Shown: positions 24,570 through 34,241, counted from the first letter of the stretch. The stretch: DNA of 64,000 nucleotides from Pseudodesulfovibrio hydrargyri (GCF_001874525.1 NZ_LKAQ01000004.1:2199590-2263589), one strand, 5' to 3'. Translations and numbers: made by a program. The notes: generated by a model from the sequence alone, not told the origin.

Positions 24570-26993
24570 ATGAGGACAAATAAGGACATCTTCTCGGACA
24601 GGGCCGTGTCGCTCACTCCCCAGGAGTTGATCGATTTCGAACACACCATCAAGGATTGCATGGCGGAGTTCGTTCCCTTCACCTCCTACAGCCTGTTCTT
24701 TCCCAGGGAGCGGTCGGCCGGGATTCCCGAGCCCGAGTTCCGGGCCGAGGACAGCGAACTGATCCTGCCCCTGGTCTTCAAGGGCGAGATGATGTGCTAC
24801 TTCATAGCCAAGGGCGTGCGCCTCAAGGCTCCGGCCACGGCCCCGAAGTACCTCATGGCCCTGGCCGCGTCCGTGCTCGAGAAGCTGGCCCTGTACAAGA
24901 AGGCGGTCACCGACCCGCTGACCGGCCTGTATTCGCGCAATTTCTTTTTCGAGGAACTGGAGCAGGCCATCGACCAGGTGCAGGGATGCCTGGCCACCGG
25001 GTCCTGCCGGTCCGGGGTGGAGGCCCGCGAGCCCGAGATGGCCTTTTCCGGGACCTTCGGTGTCATTTTCCTCGACCTCGACACCTTCCAGCCCGTGAAC
25101 GAGCGCTACGGCTACCTCAAGGGCGACGACATCCTGGGCGAGGTCGGACGGCTGCTCAGCCTGGTCTGCCCCAAGTACACCACCGTGGCCCGCTTCGCCA
25201 ACGACAAGTTCGCCATCCTGGTGCCCGACGCCAAGCCGCACGCCTGCTTCCAGCTGTCCGAGGTCATCCGCTCGGGTCTGAGCAAGCTCTCGTTCACCGA
25301 CGACATCACCAACGACACCATCTCCGTCACCGGCAGCCTGGGCTACGTCTGCTACCCGCAGGGGCTGGAGGGCGCGCAGTTCCGGCGCACCCCGTCCGAG
25401 CAGGCGCGCATGATCGTGCGCAAGGCCCGCAAGGGCGTGGCCGTGGCCAAGGACCAGGGGCGCAACCGGGTCTTCGGCTACGCGGACATCCTGTCCAAGG
25501 GCGGCCGGGTCCTCGAGACCCTGCCCATGAACCGCATGGTCGTGTCCCTGGGCGAGGCCTCCGGAGCCAAGGTGGGCCAGCGGTTCCTGGTCCGTTCGCC
25601 CAAGTCCGGCGGGGTGGCCTCGGCCTCCCTGACCGAGGACGAGCGGTTGTCCGGCCGCTATCCGGCCTTGTACAAGGGCGAGGTGGTCCTGGTCGAGGTC
25701 CAGGACGACATGGCCTTTGCCGAGGCCCTGCACCTGGGCGACGCGGCCTGGGCCGTGGAGCCCGGCGACCGGCTGAATCTCATCGAGGGCGACGAAAGCC
25801 TGTTCTCGCCCGAGCAGGAAATAAAGGACGACACCATGCCGAGCCACGACGGCGCGACACAGCTTCTGCGATACGGCGAATTCGTCTCCTGGTTCGCCAA
25901 GGCCCGGCTCAAGCCCGAGTCCTTCGGCCTGTCCCTGGTCCGCATCCTGGACCAACCCGAGGAGAATGACCGCTACCAGGACGGCATGGACCACATGGCC
26001 CGCGACGTGGCCAGGCTGGCGCGCGGCGTGTTCGGCGACGCGGCCACCGGCGGCCGGTTCGGCCTCAACGGCATGATCTTCTTCACCGAGGGCGTGGACC
26101 GGCAGACTCTCATGGACCGTACCCTGGAGCTCGAGCGGGCCGTGGCCGACAATCTCGGCCTCAAGATTTCCGTGGGGTCCGCGCGCTACCCGTTCCTGAA
26201 TTTCGACCGGGCCGACATGCTCGAAAATTGCCGCAAGGCCCTGGAGCACGCCCTGCTCCTGCCCGACCCGCGCGTGGCCGTGTTCGACTCCATCTCGCTC
26301 AACCTTTCCGCCGACCGTCGCTTCATGGACGGCGACATCTACGGGGCCATCGAGGAGTTCAAGCTGGCTCTGCTCGACGACGACAACAACCTCCTGGCCC
26401 GCAACTCGCTCGGCATCTGCTACGCTCAGCTCGGCCGGTTCGAGGAGGCCCGCCACGAGTTCGAACACGTGGTGGAACTGGACAAGAAGGATGTCCTTGC
26501 CCAGTACAACCTGGGCTGGGCCAACCACCGCCTGGGGGACCTCAAGTCCGCTGAAAAGGCCTACCGCCAGTGCCTCAAGGCCGAGCCCGGCCACGTCTAT
26601 TCGCTCATGCGCCTGGGCTCCATCGAGGAAAAGGCCAACCACCTCAAGAAGGCCGCCAATCTCTACGGGAAGGCCGCCGACCAGCCCGGCGGCGAACGCA
26701 TGGTCCTGCGCCCGCTGGCCCGCGTGGCCTACCGCCAGGGCGACATCGAGGCCACCCGCGAATACCTGCACCTGGCCCTGAACGCCGACCACAACGACCA
26801 CCAGGCCATGCACATGCTCGCCAAGCTCTATCTCGACCAGGGCGAGGACCCGCAGATCGCCGAGGTCCTGGCCCGCCAGTCCTCGGCCCTGGCCCCGGGC
26901 GCGGCCGCCTACTGGGAAACCCTGGTCGAGGCCCTCGAAGCCCAGGGCAAGGGCGAGGAAGCCGCCATCGTCGCCGCCCGCGCGGCGGGGTAG
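24570..26993 (+). CDS. Degenerate GGDEF and TPR protein
   Basis: The 807-residue cytoplasmic protein has four parts. Residues 1-110 form an unknown sensor-like domain. Residues 112-290 form a GGDEF fold with DPLTGLYSRNFF (115-126), but ANDKF replaces the GGDEF signature (210-214). Residues about 400-570 look like a second cyclase-like fold (NGMIFF, then LGLKISVGSARYP) that also lacks the signature. The C-terminal 220 residues hold about six tetratricopeptide repeats. The protein is unlikely to make c-di-GMP. It could bind nucleotide or act as a scaffold. The gene ends at a dispersed hairpin element. Confidence 0.75.
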   Translation: MRTNKDIFSDRAVSLTPQELIDFEHTIKDCMAEFVPFTSYSLFFPRERSAGIPEPEFRAEDSELILPLVFKGEMMCYFIAKGVRLKAPATAPKYLMALAASVLEKLALYKKAVTDPLTGLYSRNFFFEELEQAIDQVQGCLATGSCRSGVEAREPEMAFSGTFGVIFLDLDTFQPVNERYGYLKGDDILGEVGRLLSLVCPKYTTVARFANDKFAILVPDAKPHACFQLSEVIRSGLSKLSFTDDITNDTISVTGSLGYVCYPQGLEGAQFRRTPSEQARMIVRKARKGVAVAKDQGRNRVFGYADILSKGGRVLETLPMNRMVVSLGEASGAKVGQRFLVRSPKSGGVASASLTEDERLSGRYPALYKGEVVLVEVQDDMAFAEALHLGDAAWAVEPGDRLNLIEGDESLFSPEQEIKDDTMPSHDGATQLLRYGEFVSWFAKARLKPESFGLSLVRILDQPEENDRYQDGMDHMARDVARLARGVFGDAATGGRFGLNGMIFFTEGVDRQTLMDRTLELERAVADNLGLKISVGSARYPFLNFDRADMLENCRKALEHALLLPDPRVAVFDSISLNLSADRRFMDGDIYGAIEEFKLALLDDDNNLLARNSLGICYAQLGRFEEARHEFEHVVELDKKDVLAQYNLGWANHRLGDLKSAEKAYRQCLKAEPGHVYSLMRLGSIEEKANHLKKAANLYGKAADQPGGERMVLRPLARVAYRQGDIEATREYLHLALNADHNDHQAMHMLAKLYLDQGEDPQIAEVLARQSSALAPGAAAYWETLVEALEAQGKGEEAAIVAARAAG

Positions 26994-26994
26994 C

Positions 26995-27116
26995 GCCTCC
27001 GGCGGCCGGGGGAAGGGGAGAAGGGAGCCCTTTTCTCAAAGGGTTCCCTTCTCCCCTTCCCCCGGACCCCCATCCCCTCTTCCTTCCTAAACTTTTTATT
27101 GCCGCTGCGCGGGGTG
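26995..27116 (+). repeat. Dispersed bipartite hairpin element, copy R5
   Basis: Begins one base after the stop of the GGDEF/TPR gene, in the same orientation. Long hairpin 27006-27065 with one G-T wobble, CCTAAACTTTTTAT box, then CCGC-TGC-GCGG (27102-27112). Confidence 0.8.
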
Positions 27117-27161
27117 CGTAGGCGGTCGTTTGGGCGTGTGGGGTTTATGCGAGTGCGTATC

Positions 27162-27247
27162 CGCCGAAGGCGCGACAAAAAGTTTTGGAGGGTCCAGGGA
27201 ACCTTTTCAAAAGGTCCCCTGGTCTCCCCGAAGGGGCCGCCGGAGGC
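27162..27247 (-). repeat. Dispersed bipartite hairpin element, copy R6
   Basis: Minus-strand orientation, 42 bases after the stop of the hemerythrin chemoreceptor gene. Hairpin 27194-27222, a smaller CCCC-TTC-GGGG hairpin (27226-27236), CCAAAACTTTTTG box, and CGCC-TTC-GGCG mini-hairpin (27162-27172). Confidence 0.78.
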
Positions 27248-27289
27248 GCTCTCAGGACAATGGTCCGACCCAGAAGAGGGGTTTTGGAA

Positions 27290-28969
27290 TCAACGAATGC
27301 CCGCTTCGTTCAGCGTCTTTACGTAGCTCTTGTCGATTTTCTTGATGTGGTTCTGCAGCCAGTCGCGGAGGAAGGTCATCAGCTCGCGGGTGACGGTCGC
27401 TTCGCCGCTCTTGAACTTCGCCTCGAAGTCCAGGACCGTCTGGACCAGCTCCTTGTGAATCTTCTCGTGCGACTCGGCCCCCTTGTAGCCTACCTGGCGG
27501 AAGTATTCCTCTTCGGTGCCGAAGTGGGTCACGGTGTAGTTCTTCAACTGTTCCAGCAGCTCGCCGAGGTAGTCCCGGCCCCTCCCTTCCTGCATGGCGT
27601 GGTACAGGTTGTTGACCATGTCCACCAGGGTGTGGTGCTGGCTGTCTATCTTCTCGATACCCAGGACAAAGGAGTCGTCCCAGATGACCAGGTCCTTCCG
27701 GTCACCGGAGGCTTTGAAGGCGGGTTTCGCCGGAGCGGGGGCGGCCGCCGGTGCGGTCGGGAGCTTGGGCGCGGCTGCGGGTTGCAGCCTGGGCGGGGGA
27801 CGGCGGACCACCGAGGCGCGCGTCGGTGCGGGGGCAGGGGGCGTGGAAGCCGGGGCCCGGCGCGGGGCGTGCTCCCGGCTGGCCTGGAAAGAGCCGATGG
27901 CCTTCTGTATCCGCGAGGCCTGGGCCGAGAGCTCTTCTGCGGTGGAGGCCAGCGCTGAGGAGGTCATGGTGTTCCGCTGCGCCGCGCCGTCCATCTGGCG
28001 AATGGCCCGGGCAACGAGGTCCGCGCCGCTGCGCTGTTCGTCGCTGGAGGCCGATATTTCCTCGAGTTGCGCCGCCGTGGCCGCGATGTCCGGGACCATC
28101 TTGTCCAGGATTTCGCCCGCGCTGATGGCGATCGCCTGGCTCTCCCGGGAGACCTCGCCGATCTCGGCGGCGGCCTGTCCGGCTTTTTCGGCCAGCTTGC
28201 GCACCTCGGCCGCGACCACGGCGAACCCCTTGCCGTGTTCGCCCGCCCGGGCCGCCTCGATGGCCGCGTTCAGGGCCAGCAGATTGGTCTGCCGGGCGAT
28301 TTCCTCTATGATGGTGATCTTCTCGGCGATGACGTGCATGGCCTCCATGGCGCGGGCCACGGATTTACCGCTTTCGGTGGCCTCGGCGGCGGCCTTGGAG
28401 GCCACGGTCGAGGTCCGTTTGGCGTTGTCCGCATTGTGCCGGATGTTGGCGGTCATCTCCTCCACCGAGGCCATGGCTTCCTTTATGTCGGCCGCCTGGG
28501 CCGACGAGCCGCAGTTCATGTCCTCGGCCGAGTCGGACAGCGCTTCGCCGCCCGCGGCCACGTCGGCCGCCGAGGCCCGGATGTCGCCGACCAGGGTGCG
28601 CAGCCGGCCGCCCATGGCGTTCAGGCCCAAGCCGAGTTCCTCGAACTCGTCCTTGCCCATGGGTATGTGTTCCACGTCGAGGTTGCCCCGGTTGAACTGC
28701 TTGAGGACGTCGGCCACGCGCAGGGCCGCGCTCCTGAACCGGTTGCCCAGCCACAGTCCGGCCAGGGCGGACAGGATCAGTCCGGCGATGCCCACGGACC
28801 AAGCCCACAGCTTCAGCGAGGCGATGCTTTCGGTCACTCCGGCGTTCGCGCCGTCTCCGGCCGCGTCCAGGAGCGCGCCGGCCTTCCAATGGATGGCGGC
28901 GATGAAGCCGACGGCGCAGGCCAGGGCCACGCCGCCGCCGAGAGCGGCTACCTTGTACTTGACTCGCAT
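27290..28969 (-). CDS. Methyl-accepting chemotaxis protein with C-terminal hemerythrin domain (DcrH-like)
   Basis: The 559-residue inner-membrane receptor probably steers cells by oxygen or redox state. Two N-terminal hydrophobic segments (about 8-28 and 48-70) enclose a very short loop. A HAMP-like linker precedes the signalling coiled coil with the hairpin tip [39 protein letters not shown] Pro/Ala-rich linker leads to a hemerythrin domain from about 425: [30 protein letters not shown] and LQNHIKKID supply the di-iron ligands. D. vulgaris DcrH has the same layout. ATG at 28969 follows GGGAGGGA. Confidence 0.9.
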   Translation of the reverse strand: MRVKYKVAALGGGVALACAVGFIAAIHWKAGALLDAAGDGANAGVTESIASLKLWAWSVGIAGLILSALAGLWLGNRFRSAALRVADVLKQFNRGNLDVEHIPMGKDEFEELGLGLNAMGGRLRTLVGDIRASAADVAAGGEALSDSAEDMNCGSSAQAADIKEAMASVEEMTANIRHNADNAKRTSTVASKAAAEATESGKSVARAMEAMHVIAEKITIIEEIARQTNLLALNAAIEAARAGEHGKGFAVVAAEVRKLAEKAGQAAAEIGEVSRESQAIAISAGEILDKMVPDIAATAAQLEEISASSDEQRSGADLVARAIRQMDGAAQRNTMTSSALASTAEELSAQASRIQKAIGSFQASREHAPRRAPASTPPAPAPTRASVVRRPPPRLQPAAAPKLPTAPAAAPAPAKPAFKASGDRKDLVIWDDSFVLGIEKIDSQHHTLVDMVNNLYHAMQEGRGRDYLGELLEQLKNYTVTHFGTEEEYFRQVGYKGAESHEKIHKELVQTVLDFEAKFKSGEATVTRELMTFLRDWLQNHIKKIDKSYVKTLNEAGIR

Positions 28970-29134
28970 GCATCCCTCCCGAAATCCGAATTTGCCGAAA
29001 TCGTACCTGACGGCCGTGGCCGGAGAAATGATAATTCTCCTCGGCACGGGTAATCGGCGGCGCTGCGGGCGACGCTGCGGTCTGTCGTGGAAAACGGTAG
29101 GGCGAAACAGGGCGCTCGCCGGTGGCCGGTCGGG

Positions 29135-30373
29135 TCAGTTGGTATGGGCGGCCAGGGCGCGGATGCGGGCCAGGACCGGGGGATGGCTGTATTCGAGCCA
29201 GACCGTGAACGGGTGCGGGGTCGGGTTGGCCAGGTTGGTGGCCGACAATTTTTTCAGGGCCGAGATCATGTCCGTGGGGCGGCCCGTGGTCCGGGCGGCA
29301 AAGGCGTCGGCCTCGAACTCGTGTTTGCGGGAGACGGCGTTGACCATCAGGGACAGGGCCAGGGAGAGGGGGGTGTAGAGCAGGACGAAGAAGACCAGCC
29401 CCGCGTACAGGGACATGTGCTCCATGCCGAAGGCCGCGAACAGCCCCGGGGAATTCAGGAACAGGGACATGAGATAGAAGACCGCGCCGGTCTTGAGGAT
29501 GCCCATGGCCAGCCGCTTCTTGATGTGCCCGAGCTTGGCGTGGCCCACCTCGTGGGCCAGCACGGCCACGATCTCGTCGGCGTCCATTTCCTCTATGAGC
29601 GTGTCGAACAGGGCGATGCGCCTTCGTTTGCCCAGTCCGGTGAAAAAGGCGTTGCCCTTGGTGGACCGTTTGGACCCGTCCATGACGAAGATGCCGGACA
29701 GCTCGAATCCGGCCTTGTCCGCGAAGCGCTCCAGCTTGTCGCGCAGTTCGCCCTCGCCGAGGGGCGTGAATTTGTTGAACAGCGGCAGTATCCAGGTGGG
29801 GGCCACGTAGGTCAGGCCAAGTGACAGGAGCACCGCGAATCCCCAGCACAGCAGCCAGGCGTACTGTCCGGTCCCGCGCAGGAAGAGCAGCAGGCCCGCC
29901 ACCAGAACGCTGCCGATGATCGCGGCCAGGACCAGCCCCTTGATCCGGTCCAGGACAAAGGTGCCGGGCGTGGTGGTGTTGAAGCCGAACCGTTTCTCCA
30001 GCCCGAAGGTGTGGTAGATCTCGAACGGCAGGCCGAGGACCCCGCTGATCAGGGCCAGCCCGCCGATGTAGCCCAGTCCGGTGAGCAGCGGCCCGAAACC
30101 GGCCGCGCGGACCACGATGTCCAGGAGGTTGAATCCGCCCGCCAGGATGGCCAGGGTCAGCACCAGGGTGTTGAAGGTTTCGGACACCGCGGACAGTTTC
30201 ATGGAAGCCAGGGTGTAGGCCTGGGACTTGGCGTAGGTCTGTTCGTCGAAGACGTCGGCCAGCTCCTTGGGCGGGGCGGGCAGCATGGCCTTGGCCGACA
30301 ACCGGTCGGACAGCACGCCCAGGAACCAGGTCGCGAGCAGGGAAGCGATGATGATGGCGAGATAGATGTTCAA
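29135..30373 (-). CDS. M48-family zinc metalloprotease, CAAX protease 1 (Ste24) type
   Basis: The roughly 412-residue multi-spanning membrane protease has the zinc motif HEVGH in VLAHEVGHAKLGHIKKR, with the third ligand Glu in RKHEFEADAFAA. The N-terminal half, with EIYHTFGLEKRFGFN, matches the Ste24 group. Bacterial members are thought to act in membrane-protein quality control. The start is probably the TTG at 30373 after GGAGTGCC; a TTG four codons upstream is possible. Confidence 0.88.
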   Translation of the reverse strand: MNIYLAIIIASLLATWFLGVLSDRLSAKAMLPAPPKELADVFDEQTYAKSQAYTLASMKLSAVSETFNTLVLTLAILAGGFNLLDIVVRAAGFGPLLTGLGYIGGLALISGVLGLPFEIYHTFGLEKRFGFNTTTPGTFVLDRIKGLVLAAIIGSVLVAGLLLFLRGTGQYAWLLCWGFAVLLSLGLTYVAPTWILPLFNKFTPLGEGELRDKLERFADKAGFELSGIFVMDGSKRSTKGNAFFTGLGKRRRIALFDTLIEEMDADEIVAVLAHEVGHAKLGHIKKRLAMGILKTGAVFYLMSLFLNSPGLFAAFGMEHMSLYAGLVFFVLLYTPLSLALSLMVNAVSRKHEFEADAFAARTTGRPTDMISALKKLSATNLANPTPHPFTVWLEYSHPPVLARIRALAAHTN

Positions 30374-30573
30374 GAGGCACTCCAAGGGGTAATGAGACGG
30401 ACCGCAATGCGCGGTTACGCTATACGGTTTCGTTCGGGCGCGTCAACCGGGGAGGCGGCCATATGGCCTAGTTGTCCGGAAATGCGGAACAATCGGGTCG
30501 GAGCTTGCCAATTTTCCGGGCCTGTATTAATTTGCCGTTGTCTTTTAGTGTTTTTTTCGAGACAAAGGACGCC

Positions 30574-31428
30574 ATGTCAACAAGTCCCATGACCGCCAAG
30601 GAAATCCGCGAAGACATCGCGCGAGCCCGCGCCTATGCCAAGAAAAGCGATTACCTGCGGACCCTCAAGTACCTGGCCAACGCCATCCGGGGGATGGTCA
30701 CCAGCCAGGTCTTCGGAGCGGAGAAGTTCCAGATTCAGGCCCACCTCGACGAGGCTCTGCGCGACCTGAACAAGATGAAGATGATCCGCAAGCTTTTTCC
30801 TGACGGGCTCAACTACCGGAAGGGAAAGGAAAAGGCGTTCTACCAGACCCTCATGCGGCTGCACAAGAAGCTGGGCGAGGCCATGGAAAAGGCGCGGGTG
30901 GCCAAGCTGCGCAAGCGCCTGGGCGTGCTGGACGACAACCTCATCAAGGCGGCCCAGCTGATCCACGCGGGGCAGCCCCTCGAGGCCCGTAAGCTGTACA
31001 GCAAGATCGCCGAATACTTCCAGGACATCGAGGGCATCCACTCGGACATCGGCAACCGCATGGCCTCCTTCGGCCTGTTCGCCGAGGCCGTGCCCTACCT
31101 GAACAAGGCCCTGGAGATCCAGAACAACGACGCGCGCGCCCACAACGCGCTGATCCTCTGCTATGAGGGCATGCACGAGCCGGACAAGGCCATGGCCGCC
31201 ATCAAGGACGCCATGCGCTGGCTCGGCCCCAGCGAGAACCTCTATCTCCGCGTGGCCAAGCTGCACCTGCAAAAACGCGAGTGGGGCGAGGTCTTCAACA
31301 ACGCCAAGGCCGCCTACGACCGCAACCCGCTGAACACCGAGGCGGCCAAGCTCATGAAGCAGGCGGAGCCCAAGATATTCACCTCGGGCAAGGCCGGGGG
31401 CAAAAAGTCCCACGACCTCAATTTCTAG
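30574..31428 (+). CDS. TPR-like hypothetical protein
   Basis: The 284-residue soluble protein starts at the ATG at 30574 after AAAGGA. The N-terminal 140 residues are basic and helical (AKEIREDIARARAYAKKSDYLRTLKYLANAIRG). From about 145, tetratricopeptide-like helix pairs appear: LIHAGQPLEARKLYSKIAEYF, ASFGLFAEAVPYLNKALEIQNNDARAHNALI and YEGMHEPDKAMAAIKDAM. A Lys-rich tail ends the protein. It probably mediates protein contacts; I do not recognise a specific family. Confidence 0.72.
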   Translation: MSTSPMTAKEIREDIARARAYAKKSDYLRTLKYLANAIRGMVTSQVFGAEKFQIQAHLDEALRDLNKMKMIRKLFPDGLNYRKGKEKAFYQTLMRLHKKLGEAMEKARVAKLRKRLGVLDDNLIKAAQLIHAGQPLEARKLYSKIAEYFQDIEGIHSDIGNRMASFGLFAEAVPYLNKALEIQNNDARAHNALILCYEGMHEPDKAMAAIKDAMRWLGPSENLYLRVAKLHLQKREWGEVFNNAKAAYDRNPLNTEAAKLMKQAEPKIFTSGKAGGKKSHDLNF

Positions 31429-31434
31429 GCGGGC

Positions 31435-32022
31435 CTAGGCGTCCTCTTCCCCGCCGATGGTCATGGTGTACGGCTTGTCCGGCGACTGGTCGAACAGGTA
31501 AGAAAACCGGGCCACCGCAGCATCCGGGTCCTCTTCGTAGGCCTCGGCAAAGGCGGTGTGCTCCTCCATGGCCTTTTGGAGAGAGGCTTGGGCGCTGATC
31601 TGTCTGAAGTCGTTGCCCAGTGACGCATCCCCGGCCAGGGCCTCTTCTATCTCGTCCTTGTATGGATGGTCCCCCTGGACCCGGATCGCGCCCGCTTCAT
31701 CCACGAACAGCTCGACGGGCGGGTCGGTGGGGATGTCGTTTTCCAGGAGCAGGGCCGTGACCCGGCTGCCGACCTTTTCGGTCTTGTCCGCCAGTTCCTC
31801 GGGAGTGAGCATGGGAATTCCCCGGGCGATCAGCTTGATGTCGCCCCCGGCCGGCTCGGCCGGTTCCGAGGAAATCGTCCTGCTCAGTTGCAGCGCCTCC
31901 TCGGAGAAGGACACCGTGTCGCCTCCGGCCTCCCGGTCGGGCCGCTTCGAGGCCGCCTGCGATCGCTCGGCGGGGGGCTGGAGCGGCTGCACGCCGTACC
32001 CCTGCGCCACTGGATTGATCAT
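31435..32022 (-). CDS. Hypothetical protein with SFSEEA segment
   Basis: The 195-residue acidic soluble protein starts at the ATG at 32022 after AAGGAGGAGAGG. Its N-terminal 50 residues look disordered and include DTVSFSEEALQLS, a phrase common in flagellum-associated and secreted delta-proteobacterial proteins. The rest is helical. No catalytic motif and no signal peptide. It converges on the TPR-like gene with only six bases between the stops. Function unknown. Confidence 0.65.
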   Translation of the reverse strand: MINPVAQGYGVQPLQPPAERSQAASKRPDREAGGDTVSFSEEALQLSRTISSEPAEPAGGDIKLIARGIPMLTPEELADKTEKVGSRVTALLLENDIPTDPPVELFVDEAGAIRVQGDHPYKDEIEEALAGDASLGNDFRQISAQASLQKAMEEHTAFAEAYEEDPDAAVARFSYLFDQSPDKPYTMTIGGEEDA

Positions 32023-32161
32023 CCTCTCCTCCTTGTCCGGCAGTTTTTTCCGGTGGCCGAATCCGTGCAAAGGGCATGCCCGGAACCGGGCGGCGGAGGA
32101 GGGCGGACAGGGCCGGGAGTGTGCATCGGGCAAGCTCCGGCCCCGCCCGGTTTGTGGAGGA

Positions 32162-32626
32162 CTAGCGGGAAAAGCGGAACTCGTCGCGCGTCACCCGGAT
32201 GATCGCGCCCTTGCCCGTGGCCGCGAGCAGGTTGCCGTCCCGGTCGATGTCCAGCCCGGACACCGGATTGCCGCAACGGAATATCCGGCTGACCGCGCCG
32301 TCCGGCGTGACCGCAAAGATGTCCCCGGACGCCGTGCCCACGAACAGCGTGCGCAGCCGGTCCACGGCCAGAGCCGTGGGGGAGTCCACCCGGGCGTAGA
32401 CCATGGGCTCGCCGCCCGGCGGCACGCACAGGATTTTTCCGGCCGCGCGGTCCGCGGTGTAGGCATAGCCCCGGACGTCCAGGACCAGCCCGGCGGTCCC
32501 GGCCAGGCCGGTGCCGACGACCCTCGGCCCCCCTTGGGCCCGGCCCGGGCCACCCGTTGCGCCCAGGAGCGTGGCGGTTATCATAACACCTAGAAAATAC
32601 AATCGAATACGCGAACAACCCTGCAT
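32162..32626 (-). CDS. Small exported NHL/SMP-30-like beta-propeller protein
   Basis: The 154-residue product has a signal peptide (hydrophobic core about 9-24, then Ala-rich cleavage region). Repeated blades follow, such as GTAGLVLDVRGYAYTADRAAGKIL, SPTALAVDRLRTLFVGTASGDIFAV and VSGLDIDRDGNLLAATGKGAIIRV. This resembles NHL or SMP-30 gluconolaconase-like propellers, but only about three blades are present, so it may work as an oligomer or be truncated. It starts after AAAGGAGG and diverges from a lysR gene, which may regulate it. Confidence 0.7.
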   Translation of the reverse strand: MQGCSRIRLYFLGVMITATLLGATGGPGRAQGGPRVVGTGLAGTAGLVLDVRGYAYTADRAAGKILCVPPGGEPMVYARVDSPTALAVDRLRTLFVGTASGDIFAVTPDGAVSRIFRCGNPVSGLDIDRDGNLLAATGKGAIIRVTRDEFRFSR

Positions 32627-32671
32627 GTCGTGCCTCCTTTGTGTTGGAGGACACGGTAGAAATGCGGTATT

Positions 32672-32690
32672 AATATGTCCAATACATATT
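32672..32690. promoter_or_regulatory. Candidate LysR operator
   Basis: AATATGT (32672-32678) and ACATATT (32684-32690) form a perfect 7-bp inverted repeat with a 5-base spacer. It contains the T-N11-A pattern of LysR-type operators and lies in the 97-base gap between the divergent propeller and lysR genes. Confidence 0.65.
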
Positions 32691-32723
32691 TACACGAAGA
32701 TCAATATGCATTAGCTCTGAATA

Positions 32724-33614
32724 ATGGAACTCAGACAGATCACCTATTTCATTGCCGTGGCCGAGGAGCTGCATTTCGGGCGGGCGGCCGAGCGGTGCCA
32801 CATCGCCCAGCCGCCGTTATCGCAGCAGATCAAGCGCCTTGAGGAGGAACTCGGGGTGACGCTTTTGGAGCGGACCAGCCGGAGGGTCGTCCTGACTCCG
32901 GAGGGCAAGGAGTTCCTCAAACGTTGCAAGGACGTGCGCGACCGCCTGAACGAGGCCGTGATCTGCATCCAGGACATGGCCAAGGGGCTGGAAGGCCAGC
33001 TTCGGGTCGGCTTCATCGGCCCGGCGTCCCTGTCCAAGCTGCCCCGGGCCATCCGCGCCTTCCGCGAGCGTAACCCGCGCATCCGCCTGGATTTTTCGGC
33101 CCAGTCCACATCCGAGCAATTGCCGCTGCTGCGCGGCGACCGGCTGGACATCGCCTTTGTCCGGTTGTTCGGCCACGACACCTCGGGCCTGAACTCGCTG
33201 CTCTTCCTTCGCGAACCCTATGTGCTGGCCATCCCCGAGGATCACCGGTTCGCTGACCGCGAGACCCTGGACATCGCCGACCTCGAGGGCGAGCCGCTCA
33301 TCTTCAACCAGCGCATCGCCCAGCCCGCGCTCTACCGTTCGCTTATCGGCTCGTTCCACAAGGCCGGGTTCATGCCCAACATCGTCCAGGAAGTGAACAC
33401 CGAACAGTCCACCGTGGCCCTGGTCGCCACCGGCCTGGGCTGCGCCCTGGTCCCGGCCTCCAGCGCCTCCAGCTACCGGTCCGGCGTCGCCTTCCGGCCC
33501 CTGACCGGCGACCTGCCCCAATGGGAAATCACCGCCCTCTGGAAAAAGAAGAACCAGTCCGTCATCCTCCAGAAGTTCCTCGACGTCGCCCGCGAATTCC
33601 GCGAGGTGCAATGA
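32724..33614 (+). CDS. LysR-family transcriptional regulator
   Basis: The 296-residue product has the usual N-terminal winged helix-turn-helix (MELRQITYFIAVAEELHFGRAAERCHIAQPPLSQQIKRLEEELG, about 1-60) and a C-terminal effector domain of the periplasmic-binding fold. The N terminus resembles the BenM/CatM-like subgroup. The effector is unknown. A palindrome with LysR geometry sits just upstream, between it and the divergent propeller gene. The gene ends at a dispersed hairpin element that may be its terminator. Confidence 0.92.
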   Translation: MELRQITYFIAVAEELHFGRAAERCHIAQPPLSQQIKRLEEELGVTLLERTSRRVVLTPEGKEFLKRCKDVRDRLNEAVICIQDMAKGLEGQLRVGFIGPASLSKLPRAIRAFRERNPRIRLDFSAQSTSEQLPLLRGDRLDIAFVRLFGHDTSGLNSLLFLREPYVLAIPEDHRFADRETLDIADLEGEPLIFNQRIAQPALYRSLIGSFHKAGFMPNIVQEVNTEQSTVALVATGLGCALVPASSASSYRSGVAFRPLTGDLPQWEITALWKKKNQSVILQKFLDVAREFREVQ

Positions 33615-33623
33615 TAAAGGCAT

Positions 33624-33746
33624 GCCTCCGGCGGCCGGGGGAAGGGGAGAGGGAAACCCTTTGAGAAAAGGGTTTCCCTCTCCCCTTCCCCCGGACCCCC
33701 ATCCCCTCTCCCTTCCTAAACTTTTTGTGCCGCTTCGCGGGGTGCG
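33624..33746 (+). repeat. Dispersed bipartite hairpin element, copy R7 (best-formed copy)
   Basis: Starts ten bases after the lysR stop. GCCTCCGGCGGCC box; a perfect 28-bp stem (33635-33662 with 33667-33694) around a GAGA loop; CCTAAACTTTTTG box; CCGC-TTC-GCGG mini-hairpin (33730-33740). Confidence 0.85.
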
Positions 33747-33866
33747 GGGGCGGAAGTACGGAGTTTTTGTGGGGTGGTTCAATTGTGGGGAGGGGAGGGG
33801 ATATGATAGGGGATTTGCTCAGTTAAAGGATATGGATTCGGTAAACCGCAACAATGAGGCAGTATC

Positions 33867-34241
33867 ATGGGATTTCTTGACGGCTTGATAGGCAACGCGA
33901 CCGAGGTTTCGCTGGAGGACGTGCAGGAGGAGCTGGCCCCGATCCTGGGCGACAACGAGCGCATAGAGCGGGCCTTCAAGGTCATCCGCGACATGTACAT
34001 CTTCACCACCGGCCGTCTGCTGCTCATCGACAAGCAGGGCGTGACCGGCAAAAAGGTCGATTACCTCTCCCTCCCCTACGGTTCCATCAAGGCCTTCTCC
34101 GTGGAGACCGCCGGACACTTCGACCTCGACTCCGAACTCACCCTCCACGTCTCCGGCCTGCACGAACCCATCACGAAGGAACTCAAAAAGGGCAGTGATG
34201 TAGTGGGGATTCAGAAGCTGCTGGCGAACAAGGTTCTGTAG
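33867..34241 (+). CDS. PH-like domain protein
   Basis: The 124-residue soluble protein has the look of a small bacterial pleckstrin-homology (bPH) protein: IERAFKVIRDMYIFTTGRLLLIDKQGVTGKKVDYLSLPYGSIKAFSVETAGHFDLDSELTLHVSG, a beta-rich run typical of the family. The domain fills the protein. Function of these proteins is unknown. It stands alone between a repeat element and an AT-rich gene. Confidence 0.8.
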   Translation: MGFLDGLIGNATEVSLEDVQEELAPILGDNERIERAFKVIRDMYIFTTGRLLLIDKQGVTGKKVDYLSLPYGSIKAFSVETAGHFDLDSELTLHVSGLHEPITKELKKGSDVVGIQKLLANKVL

